Below, piece after piece: positions 27,556-35,351 of a DNA stretch of 62,450 bases. Below the pieces are notes generated by a model that worked only from the letters and a program-made list of their open reading frames with translations, was not told the origin of the DNA and searched no databases. Every line of letters begins with the position of its first letter. Position 1 is the stretch's first letter. Source of the stretch: Paenibacillus sp. GM2 (GTDB taxonomy: Bacteria; Bacillota; Bacilli; Paenibacillales; Paenibacillaceae); NCBI RefSeq assembly GCF_900069005.2, contig NZ_LN831278.1:463784-526233 (forward strand). Direction: 5' to 3'. The position numbers and the translations under genes are program-made.

Positions 27556-27583
27556 AAGAGAAGTCGATATATCGACTTCTCTT
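27556..27583. terminator. Perfect palindrome between convergent nitroreductase and LanM genes
   Basis: AAGAGAAGTCGATA is followed at once by its exact reverse complement (28-base palindrome). It lies 16 bases from the lanM stop. There is no T run on either strand, so it is a hairpin with uncertain termination. Confidence 0.5.
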
Positions 27584-27599
27584 CAGGACTTGCGTATGA

Positions 27600-30500
27600 T
27601 TACGTTTCTGGATGAATTTCCAGAGACAACACAGAAGGGACTAACTCTGGATTAATTAATCGCAATAACTGGTAACCGATACCTGAGTAACCCAGAAAGA
27701 ATCCGGGTGTTTTTAATCCGCGGGGAATTCCAGTTCGGAATGATCCTGCTTTTTTCTTCTCGCTAATCATTTGATTGGCTAGAGAATAAGCCTTCTCAAT
27801 ATGTTCCGGGCGTCCAAGCTTTCTTCCAGACTGAAGCAGCAGCTCACTATTACCCATGTCTCCATGGCAGAGACAGTGACTTGCTCCGATTCCACCCTTC
27901 AGTGTGGTATCGATGGCAGCTTCGATTTCAGCAAGCAATGCGGGTTTATCCATAGCCGGCATATCATACATAAGAACTCTACCCAAGCCAATTCCGGCAG
28001 AACCGTGGCACCAATATTTAGCATGGTAGGCTTCTGGTCCAGCTTTACGCAGATCGGCCCAGTTCCCCTGCTTGATCGAGTACAAGGAGCGCTCAAAGGC
28101 TAAAGCTTGCTCTGCATGTTCATGGAATTCCGCTCTTCCGGATGCTTCCCATAACGATTGCAGAGCCAAGGCAATACCGGCAGTTCCATGTGCAAAGCCT
28201 CCTAAAGGTTTTCGTGTCTGAAGAAGCGACGGCCAAGCGATGCCGCCTTCTGTCGGAACGGACTGAGACAAAAGGTGTTCTCCATAATCTATGGCGGCGG
28301 CCAATGCCTGTTCAATCTTGAATTTCTTATAGACCTGAAGCAGTACGAGAATAACTCCGGCTGCGCCGCCGAGCAGGTCATAGCAATGATCATTTTCAAC
28401 GATGGTGCCTAGATGATCGACAAGATGAGTCTGGATATCTTTCCACGAAGGATCGGCAGCCCCGAGTCCGATGAACTGGGATAATACATAAAGAATGGAG
28501 GCCTGACCGTAAAAGGCGGAGCTGAAATTGGCATGATAGGGAAGCGAAGCCAGGGAGGTTTGCATGGCAAGGCGAGCAGCTTCCGTATAGGCCTGTTCTC
28601 CTGTGATTTTTCCGAGATATGCCAAAAAAAGCGCAGGACCTGCAGTACCGTCATATAATCCCCCTTTCATGGCGGATACGTTCCATTGTCCACGATAGTT
28701 CATTCCTACACCGATCCATGTGGCGTCCGAGCGGCTTTTGTTAAAGATGGCCTGCTCCAGCAGATAGTCTCCGATCTCAGTCGCTTGCTTAATATACTCG
28801 TCTGACGAATTTTTCGCTTGAGCACTAGAGGAAGCTGACGTGGCTTCATTCATGACACAAGTGGAATTATCGGAAGAACAGCATTCAGAATTCTTGGTGT
28901 TCCATTCCGCCGAACCGAGGATGGAGGAAATGATCCAGCCAGTCTGGCGTTCTTCTTCCGCCTCATCCAATGCGGTAAGTCGCTGTATGGCCAGATCATA
29001 GCTAGTCTCCGGGAAGAAGTCCGGAATGATCTTGCCCCGGCTATCGAACAAATCGCGGGAAGTAGGGGTCGTTATAAAATAAGGAATATCCCCCAGGAGC
29101 AGGTCTTCCCGTTCGGAAGCAATCGCTCGTTCATCCAGAACCGTATACCAGAGACGATCGAGCAGCTTCTCCCGTTCAATCGCATCTTTAGTGTAATTGG
29201 GATGGTTGGCTTCCATTAGAAAATTGGCGTAAAACTGGGTCGGTCTAAGAATGATCCGGATGGGAACATTCCTGAAAGGGGCCAACGGACCTGTGGATTC
29301 ATCTAAGAGCTGTGCAAGATTCTGACGCAGAATAGAACAAACCTTCCGGAATCCGAGTACGATGTCATCCACATAGTTGCTGGCATTCGTGTCCTGTCCG
29401 TTTAACATAGGTCTGTTGCTGGAAGGGCTGGAACATCTTGTTTTACGCACGAACCGCATTTCATCTGTATCCTCGTTCTCTACTTGTAATACCGGGAATG
29501 GCAGCGGTTGTTCACTTGCTCCTCCCATACCGCTCATTTCGATGCCGAAGCCTTCCTCGTTCTGATAAAGCAGGAGCGGTAATAATCCGGTGCCGATTAC
29601 GGAATCAACGACTTTTTTCTTGGCCTCTACATCGGCAGTATCCGGGAAATTCAGGGCGGGCGCATTATGAAATAAGGTCTCCAAATCAATAGGGACCGGA
29701 TGTTCACCTTTAGCAATTACATTTTCCATATGAAAATCTGTTCCACGCATACTGTATAAAATAGCGAGTAATCCCCCCAGGCGCTGATAAAAGAGCGCGA
29801 CCTCAGAACCTGTGCTGCAGCTTTCTGGATTCACATATTCCTCCCAGCCATAGTCGCCTTTATCCAGCACATGAAGCGGTTTAAAGGCAGGCGAAAACCC
29901 CTTGTTGTTCAGCCACAACAGAAGCTTGCTGAAATGAAGGGAGGCCCCGAGAGGCTTTGGTTTATACATTAATATATCACCGGAATCCAGGTGCATACGC
30001 ATAACGGAACGTCCTTGTTGGTGAGCGTCACCCATACCGGCCGAAAAGGTTTGTAGCCTGTGTATGCCTTGCGGTAGTGCTAGGGTCGTTATGATTTCAT
30101 CATAGTCGTTGGAGAAGCGTATTACTGCTTCCAGTACGGCCTCAACGATAAAGCGAGTTCGAATCATCAGAATCCGAGCAAGCGTAGGGTATTCGCTAAA
30201 AATGAATTCTAATCCATCTATGTCACATAGTTTTTGTTTTACGAAGCTTTGAAATCTCTCTGCCGGCGTGCCGCCCTCCAATTCCTCCAATTTCTTCGCT
30301 ACATGCAGTTCTAGGACCAGCGTTCGGGCACCGCACTGCAGCAAGCAGTCGGCCAGTTCATTGAGTAGTTTCTCCCGTACTGCCTCCGTATCCACGAATT
30401 GTTCGATCTTTTGGTTCATTGCGATGGCCTGATCCCATCTCTGTGCCGCCCACAGTAAAAAGGGACGAAAGGCAGAGTGGAGCTTCAGGTTGACAGGTTC

Positions 30501-30863
30501 TTGCGGGGAAATAGTGCGATTTAATCGCAATGCTTCTTGTAATTCAGGTAAGCCCACCCAATTGTAATAACTGTTTTCAGGCAGGGCTGCCGGAAGCTGC
30601 TGCGAGTTCATTACGGCCGAAATTACTTCGCCGAATCTTTCCTCTGTCCACCGTTCCGCGGCCAGCCTGCTGCGGAACTGTTTGTCATCCAAGAGAAGTG
30701 CGTCCTTTCTCCAACGTTCGATTTCGTTAGAATTCATCTCCATAGCTTCGTCATGAGGCTTGCAATGAAGCCCCAGCAGAGCTTCCCGTTCCTTGAGAAA
30801 AAGGGACGGGGCGTTTCGTTCGTTCAGCTCACCTTTGGCGGTTTTATCTATTAATGATGGCAT
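27600..30863 (-). CDS. lanM: Class II lanthipeptide synthetase LanM (CylM-like)
   Basis: A 1087-residue bifunctional enzyme. The N-terminal dehydratase domain (about 100-640) has the kinase-like lyase elements DILMYKPKPLG and RGTDFHMENVI...VPIDLET; it phosphorylates and eliminates Ser/Thr to dehydro residues. The C-terminal LanC-like cyclase (about 690-1080) has GGLYDGTAG, FAHGTAGIALAL, and the zinc ligands Cys952 (YWCHGSAG), Cys999 and His1000 (CLCHGD). It should form the lanthionines of both precursors encoded upstream. A shared promoter-region box lies 58 bases before the start. An unusual Cys-rich linker (SECCSSDNSTC, about 670) joins the two domains. Confidence 0.95.
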   Translation of the reverse strand: MPSLIDKTAKGELNERNAPSLFLKEREALLGLHCKPHDEAMEMNSNEIERWRKDALLLDDKQFRSRLAAERWTEERFGEVISAVMNSQQLPAALPENSYYNWVGLPELQEALRLNRTISPQEPVNLKLHSAFRPFLLWAAQRWDQAIAMNQKIEQFVDTEAVREKLLNELADCLLQCGARTLVLELHVAKKLEELEGGTPAERFQSFVKQKLCDIDGLEFIFSEYPTLARILMIRTRFIVEAVLEAVIRFSNDYDEIITTLALPQGIHRLQTFSAGMGDAHQQGRSVMRMHLDSGDILMYKPKPLGASLHFSKLLLWLNNKGFSPAFKPLHVLDKGDYGWEEYVNPESCSTGSEVALFYQRLGGLLAILYSMRGTDFHMENVIAKGEHPVPIDLETLFHNAPALNFPDTADVEAKKKVVDSVIGTGLLPLLLYQNEEGFGIEMSGMGGASEQPLPFPVLQVENEDTDEMRFVRKTRCSSPSSNRPMLNGQDTNASNYVDDIVLGFRKVCSILRQNLAQLLDESTGPLAPFRNVPIRIILRPTQFYANFLMEANHPNYTKDAIEREKLLDRLWYTVLDERAIASEREDLLLGDIPYFITTPTSRDLFDSRGKIIPDFFPETSYDLAIQRLTALDEAEEERQTGWIISSILGSAEWNTKNSECCSSDNSTCVMNEATSASSSAQAKNSSDEYIKQATEIGDYLLEQAIFNKSRSDATWIGVGMNYRGQWNVSAMKGGLYDGTAGPALFLAYLGKITGEQAYTEAARLAMQTSLASLPYHANFSSAFYGQASILYVLSQFIGLGAADPSWKDIQTHLVDHLGTIVENDHCYDLLGGAAGVILVLLQVYKKFKIEQALAAAIDYGEHLLSQSVPTEGGIAWPSLLQTRKPLGGFAHGTAGIALALQSLWEASGRAEFHEHAEQALAFERSLYSIKQGNWADLRKAGPEAYHAKYWCHGSAGIGLGRVLMYDMPAMDKPALLAEIEAAIDTTLKGGIGASHCLCHGDMGNSELLLQSGRKLGRPEHIEKAYSLANQMISEKKKAGSFRTGIPRGLKTPGFFLGYSGIGYQLLRLINPELVPSVLSLEIHPET

Positions 30864-30920
30864 TATAATCCCTCCCGAAATTCTTAATGCCTTAATGTTA
30901 GCACTGCCGCTTTGAGGTCG

Positions 30921-30937
30921 GTACTTCGCAAAATGGC
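30921..30937 (-). promoter_or_regulatory. Shared 17-base box upstream of lanM
   Basis: GTACTTCGCAAAATGGC (plus-strand reading) matches the element upstream of the precursor genes at 15 of 17 positions. Here it extends into an inverted repeat, CGCAAAA with TTTTGCG seven bases later, which looks like an operator for a dimeric regulator. Confidence 0.55.
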
Positions 30938-30967
30938 GCTTTTTGCGAGAGCCAAGAGAAGGGACTG

Positions 30968-32062
30968 CTACAGTTGATTTTCAATTTGCGATAATATGTT
31001 CCGCTCGAGACGGTAGGTTCCGAACGGCCTGAACCAGCGGTCAAGCAGGACTCGAGCTTGGGATAAGTGCTCCATAGCTTCCTCTTTGTTACCCTGTACG
31101 GACAACAGAGCTGCCCAGGCTTTGTGATAGCTGTAGGGCTCGTTGTTTGGCAAAGCTTTTACAAGCGCTTCGGCTTCCTCGCAGGACCGTATGTCTTGCG
31201 GAGGATACAGCAATAAATGACTGGCGTATAAGCTATCTATCATAATCCGGGACACTGGAATGGAAGAATAGGGATGTTTAGTTAAACAGACAGGGCGAAT
31301 ATATTTTAACGCCTCTTCAGGTTGCCTTTTGTCGGCATAGTGAAGGTATAGATACATTCGCAGTTCATTCTCCTCAGCAAGCTGCTCCGGCGTACGTTCC
31401 GGCAAACCGTTCAATAACTGGGCGGCTGCGTTAATGATTTTTGGGTTCCAGTCGGCGGGTTGCCGTTCGGATAGATAATCCTTCTGGAGTATAACCCCGG
31501 CCATTAATAAATGAGCCCTTGCCGAACTCTTGTGCAGAAGTAAAAATAGCTTTCCGTCGGAATGAGTGGACCCGTTCGATAAGGGGAAGAGCGTGGCTGC
31601 TCCAACAACAAAGCTGATCCATAATAATAGCTCCTTGAATAGTGGCCAGAAAGGGGGGAGGAGCAGAATGAGCAGTGCGGTGAATAAACTTGCCGCAGGT
31701 CCGCCAAGAGCCATCCAGGACCACCTTCGGGCCATTACATTCAGATCTGCTGAGCAGGCCGAAAAACGCATCGTTCCACCAAAACGCAACCAGCTGTCGT
31801 TTGGTCGCAAGCGGATAGAGCCTTTCGTAAAGACGATCATCATCGGACCAACAATCAGCTCTTCGGGCTTCAGCCCTACCAAGGTGCCTATCAGCAAATG
31901 TCCTGTCTCGTGAGCGAGAACCGCAAATAGAAAGGCTGAGATCATAAGGGCTGCATGGGTAATTGCTTTTCCGGATGCCGGGAACAAAAGGACCGTGAGA
32001 ACACCAATCAGGATTAATATGAGAATGAACGGCAGTGGTCTCAGAAGCCTCTTTATATTCAT
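30968..32062 (-). CDS. M50-type membrane metalloprotease, probable lanthipeptide immunity protein (CylI-like)
   Basis: A 364-residue protein with several N-terminal membrane helices and the zinc motif H51-E-T-G-H55 in the second helix, as in site-2 proteases. Further helices run to about residue 185, then comes a soluble helical TPR-like tail of about 180 residues. Enterococcal CylI, the cytolysin self-protection protein, is also a membrane protein of this protease class. ATG 32062 was preferred: it has AGGTG upstream and lies about 40 bases from a good promoter, while the longer TTG start would fall on the promoter's -10. A role in leader processing is the alternative. Confidence 0.75.
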   Translation of the reverse strand: MNIKRLLRPLPFILILILIGVLTVLLFPASGKAITHAALMISAFLFAVLAHETGHLLIGTLVGLKPEELIVGPMMIVFTKGSIRLRPNDSWLRFGGTMRFSACSADLNVMARRWSWMALGGPAASLFTALLILLLPPFWPLFKELLLWISFVVGAATLFPLSNGSTHSDGKLFLLLHKSSARAHLLMAGVILQKDYLSERQPADWNPKIINAAAQLLNGLPERTPEQLAEENELRMYLYLHYADKRQPEEALKYIRPVCLTKHPYSSIPVSRIMIDSLYASHLLLYPPQDIRSCEEAEALVKALPNNEPYSYHKAWAALLSVQGNKEEAMEHLSQARVLLDRWFRPFGTYRLERNILSQIENQL

Positions 32063-32109
32063 GGAAACACCTGCTTTCTTGATTATTTGCGGTAGGTTGC
32101 GATACCTCA

Positions 32110-32138
32110 ATCATATATTCTTTTAATTAGGGATACAA
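32110..32138 (-). promoter_or_regulatory. Probable SigA promoter of the M50 protease gene
   Basis: On the minus strand TTGTAT and TATGAT are 17 bases apart, ending 48 bases before the ATG. Confidence 0.5.
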
Positions 32139-32184
32139 ACCCAAAAGACCCTATATATTCAAATTCTATTTATGCTGGGAATAC

Positions 32185-32217
32185 AAAGTGTACAGCCGCA
32201 TTTCGGCTGTACACTTT
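32185..32217 (-). terminator. Hairpin after the precursor genes
   Basis: AAAGTGTACAGCCG and CGGCTGTACACTTT form a perfect 14-base stem with a five-base loop, 35 bases past the stop of the last precursor gene. The minus-strand 3' side is followed by TTTGTATT. It would stop or stabilise the precursor mRNA ahead of the protease and LanM genes. Confidence 0.75.
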
Positions 32218-32251
32218 AAGGGATATGTGTTTATATATGGCATTTTTAACA

Positions 32252-32488
32252 TTAGCAGCTTTTGATCGTCAATACGATGGTTACCCCTACTGCGATGCCT
32301 CCGCCTACCGCGGCGCAAGTTGCAGAAGATGCAGCAACCGTTGCAGCAACCGCACAGATCGGAGTTGTCTCAGGCTGTACGTCAGCTCCGCCGTATACGC
32401 GGGATAATTCAGAATGGCTAAGCTCTACTAGAGCCTCCCCCGAAGGATGAACCTGATTAAAAGCGGATAATACGTCTTCTCTTTTCAT
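32252..32488 (-). CDS. lanA1: Lanthipeptide precursor 1, cytolysin large-subunit-like
   Basis: A 78-residue precursor. The leader (1-34) ends ELSHSELSRVYGG, a double-glycine site; the next six residues are ADVQPE; the 38-residue core starts TTPIC. Core Cys are at positions 5, 18 and 38, with Ser/Thr partners at 1, 2, 10, 14, 15, 17, 30, 34 and 37. From memory of enterococcal CylL-L, the core has the same length and Cys positions and shares most residues (AVAAT, AASSA, VGGGI, GVT). Processing is predicted after GG by the C39 exporter, then after Glu40 by the subtilisin. GGGAGG precedes the ATG. Confidence 0.95.
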   Translation of the reverse strand: MKREDVLSAFNQVHPSGEALVELSHSELSRVYGGADVQPETTPICAVAATVAASSATCAAVGGGIAVGVTIVLTIKSC

Positions 32489-32532
32489 TTGAAATACCTC
32501 CCATTTTTAAATTTGAATTTTGACCAATCAGA

Positions 32533-32721
32533 CTAGCATTTGGCGACAGACAAAATGACACCGATACCGACACCAACAAAAAACCCGCACAATGGTGTTG
32601 TCTCTGGCTGAACATCGGCACCGCCATGGACGCGCTTCAATTCCTCGTTGCTTAGTTCTATTAGCGCCATGCCTGCAGGGTTCTCCATATCCAAGGAGAG
32701 TAGAGCAGCTTGACGATTCAT
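32533..32721 (-). CDS. lanA2: Lanthipeptide precursor 2, cytolysin small-subunit-like
   Basis: A 62-residue precursor with leader end ELSNEELKRVHGG, the same hexapeptide ADVQPE, and a 22-residue core starting TTPLC and ending SVAKC. Cys are at core positions 5 and 22; likely rings are Thr1-Cys5 and Ser18-Cys22. The GxGxG stretch (VGVGIGVILS) matches the small cytolysin subunit as I recall it. It is the first gene of the precursor pair, with AAGGAGG upstream, 44 bases before precursor 1. The two peptides probably act together. Confidence 0.95.
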   Translation of the reverse strand: MNRQAALLSLDMENPAGMALIELSNEELKRVHGGADVQPETTPLCGFFVGVGIGVILSVAKC

Positions 32722-32791
32722 AGGTTAACCTCCTTTCTTTGTTTGCTTTGTTTCTTACGTCTCTAATCTTAATTTCGATTAAGCGGGTTGT

Positions 32792-32808
32792 GTACTACGC
32801 AAAATTGC
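32792..32808 (-). promoter_or_regulatory. Shared 17-base box upstream of the precursor genes
   Basis: GTACTACGCAAAATTGC (plus-strand reading), 71 bases before the first precursor start, matches the lanM upstream box in sequence, orientation and distance. It is also 152 bases before the divergent regulator gene, so it could serve both directions. Confidence 0.55.
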
Positions 32809-32959
32809 AGTATTTTCCATACTCTTATTGCGCTGCTCCACAATGTTGCCCCGCCAATAATTTGTGGTAATCCGAAGCTGGATTTTCGGTGCAAGCGGGA
32901 CCAGTTAATACTAATATGGAACTTGAAAAATGAATTATGGAAGGAGAGCTGATTACACC

Positions 32960-33214
32960 ATGCATTTAAGCGAGAAGGAAAAGGAAGTGGCTATTCTGAT
33001 TGCCCAAGGGATGAAGGATGTCGAGATCGCACAGAAGCTGTACATCAGCCGTAGGAGAGTTGGTGAGATTGTTTTTAGAATCAAAGATAAATGGGGGATA
33101 TTTTCAAGGGTCGAAATAGGGATCATGGCTTACCATTATGGATGGATCTTCCCTCCGGAGTCGGCTGCAGAGGTTGAGATGGCGGGGATGAACAGGAGAC
33201 TTACTCATGTATAG
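32960..33214 (+). CDS. Stand-alone LuxR/GerE-type HTH regulator
   Basis: An 84-residue protein that is little more than a GerE-type helix-turn-helix: LSEKEKEVAILIAQGMKDVEIAQKL followed by YISRRRVGEIVFRIKDK. No receiver or sensing domain is present, so activity may be set by its level. It lies between the precursor genes and the exporter and overlaps the exporter by eight bases, and is the best candidate for the locus regulator. ATG 32960 has GGAAGGAG 13 bases upstream; an earlier ATG (32930) lacks any ribosome site. Enterococcal cytolysin uses unrelated CylR1/CylR2. Confidence 0.75.
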   Translation: MHLSEKEKEVAILIAQGMKDVEIAQKLYISRRRVGEIVFRIKDKWGIFSRVEIGIMAYHYGWIFPPESAAEVEMAGMNRRLTHV

Positions 33215-35351
33215 AAAAGTACCGTTCATCGAGCAAATGGAGGATTCCGAATGCGGGATAGCGTGCATCGCCATGGTGCTGGGCTATTATGGAACCTTTG
33301 TCTCCCTTCACGAGATCCGTGAACGGTACGGGATCAGCAGGGGCGGAAGTTCGCTCTTGCAATTAATCAATATCAGTTCAGGCTACAATTTGATAAGCAA
33401 AGCTTTCAAGGCTGATTTTGAACAACTTCTGAATTTACCGCTACCGGCGATTGCTCATTGGGAGGAGAAGCATTTCATTGTTATTGAACGTATAGGCAAA
33501 CGAAGCGTGACAATTGTCGACCCGTCTTTTGGACGCAAAAAAATCAGCAGGGAAGAGGCACAGGGACTATACAGCGGATTTATTCTTTGCCTTGCCCCTG
33601 GCGAATCCCTGAAGCCGAGAAGGAAAAAAAGCAAGTGGAGTTTTTTTCTCACAATCGCGTTGAAGCAACCCAAATGGCTTTTGTATATTCTTGGCGTCTC
33701 TCTTGCTCTACAAAGCTTCGGCTTAATCGCTCCGAAGCTTACAGCTTACACTACAGACCATCTACTACTGAACTCCTCACAAGATAAAGCATCCATCATC
33801 GCTGTGGCATTACTCTCGTTGTTCATATTCTTTGAATTGTTCTCCATGCTAAGAGGTTGGCTGCTGGCCAAATTACAGTCGGCCATGGACTTGCTGATGA
33901 TGGAGACGTTTATTGGCAAGCTGTTCCGGCTGCCGTATTCCTTCTTTGAATCGCGAACAGGCGGCGAGTTGCTCTTCCGTACCAATGCCAATGTGTATAT
34001 CAGGCAGATTCTCTCTAACCGTATGGTAAGCATCATAATTGATTTCATTTTACTAATCTCCTATGCAGTCCTAATGTTCACAAGTTCGGTTTCGCTGGGA
34101 AGCATGGTAATTGGCGTGGGGGTTGGGATATTCAGTATTTTGATTGTTACGACGATGGTGACCCAGCAGTTTGCCAGCCGCGAAATTACCGAACAAAGCA
34201 GGACGCAAAGCTTCTTGGCGGAATGCATCTACGGTATAACGGACATGAAGCTGCTGGGGGCTGAGAACCATTTGTTTGGCACCTGGGGCCGTTTGTTCCG
34301 CACTCAACTCCGTACAACACAGAAGCGCAATATTTGGATTTCGCTATTGGACTCTTTTTCTACGGGAATTCAATTCATTTTGCCGCTGCTGTTGCTGTGG
34401 GCAGGGAGCGGTGCAGTTATTCAAGGAGACATGACCTTGGGGGGACTGCTTGGATTCAATGCGCTGGCCGCCGCATTTATGATACCTATTGTTTCGCTCG
34501 GGTCTGCTTATACCCAGCTATTGTCGGTAGGATCATATTTGCAAAGGATGCAGGATGTCGTTGAGGCAAAGCCGGAGCAGGAAGGGGGAGAAGCAGTGAC
34601 GAGCTTGCAAGGGAGAATTGAGATGAACAACGTCTCCTACCGGTATTCACCCTTCTCCTCAGATGTTCTATGTAATGTGAATCTTGAAATTGAACCCGGT
34701 GAGAAGGTTGCCATTGTTGGTCCTTCCGGTTCCGGAAAAAGTACACTTATCAAGCTGTTGTTAGGACTGTATCGCTGTACCGAAGGAGAAATACGTTATG
34801 ATGGTCGGCTAATAGATGAATTGGAGCTTTCTTCATTACGGCGATGTATCGGCTCTGTTCTCCAGGACACGAGGCTTTTTCAGAGAACAGTCGAGGAGAA
34901 CGTTCGTATGCTGGACGAACATATTCCTTTGGAACGAGTTGTAGAGGCCTGCATGACGGCCAATATACATGACGAAATTATGAAGCTACCTCTTGGCTAC
35001 GCTTCGGTGGTTTCCGAGAACGGCACAAGCTTGTCTGGAGGACAAAGACAGCGCTTGCTTCTGGCGCGCGCGCTCATCAACCGTCCGCAGGTTTTATTAT
35101 TGGATGAGGCGACCAGTGCGCTCGACAATCTAACTCAGGCGGAGATCGATAGGGCGCTGTCGGTCATGAAATGTACGAGGCTTGTTGTTGCCCATAGACT
35201 TAGTACTGTCATCAATGCCGACCGGATTATTGTAATGAGCGAGGGCAGGATCGCCGAGACGGGAACACATCAGCAGCTTCTGGCGAAAAAAGGGCTATAT
35301 TATCAACTTTATATGAGTGAGGAGGAAAAAGAACATGAACTCGCAATTTAA
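33207..35351 (+). CDS. lanT: Peptidase-containing ABC exporter LanT (CylB-like)
   Basis: A 714-residue AMS-type exporter. The N-terminal C39 peptidase (1-135) has Q10, catalytic Cys16 (EDSECGIAC), His89 and Asp105; it cleaves double-glycine leaders. Six membrane helices follow (about 155-440), then the ATPase with Walker A GPSGSGKST (about 505), signature LSGGQRQRLLLARAL (about 608), and Walker B VLLLDEATSALD. It should cut both precursors after GG and export ADVQPE-capped peptides. Confidence 0.96.
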   Translation: MYRKVPFIEQMEDSECGIACIAMVLGYYGTFVSLHEIRERYGISRGGSSLLQLINISSGYNLISKAFKADFEQLLNLPLPAIAHWEEKHFIVIERIGKRSVTIVDPSFGRKKISREEAQGLYSGFILCLAPGESLKPRRKKSKWSFFLTIALKQPKWLLYILGVSLALQSFGLIAPKLTAYTTDHLLLNSSQDKASIIAVALLSLFIFFELFSMLRGWLLAKLQSAMDLLMMETFIGKLFRLPYSFFESRTGGELLFRTNANVYIRQILSNRMVSIIIDFILLISYAVLMFTSSVSLGSMVIGVGVGIFSILIVTTMVTQQFASREITEQSRTQSFLAECIYGITDMKLLGAENHLFGTWGRLFRTQLRTTQKRNIWISLLDSFSTGIQFILPLLLLWAGSGAVIQGDMTLGGLLGFNALAAAFMIPIVSLGSAYTQLLSVGSYLQRMQDVVEAKPEQEGGEAVTSLQGRIEMNNVSYRYSPFSSDVLCNVNLEIEPGEKVAIVGPSGSGKSTLIKLLLGLYRCTEGEIRYDGRLIDELELSSLRRCIGSVLQDTRLFQRTVEENVRMLDEHIPLERVVEACMTANIHDEIMKLPLGYASVVSENGTSLSGGQRQRLLLARALINRPQVLLLDEATSALDNLTQAEIDRALSVMKCTRLVVAHRLSTVINADRIIVMSEGRIAETGTHQQLLAKKGLYYQLYMSEEEKEHELAI

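Noticed and set aside
30921..30951. ComA-binding palindrome at the lanM/precursor boxes
   Set aside because: Only a TTGCG-like half is present; the matching CCGCAA half-site at four-base spacing is missing in both boxes.
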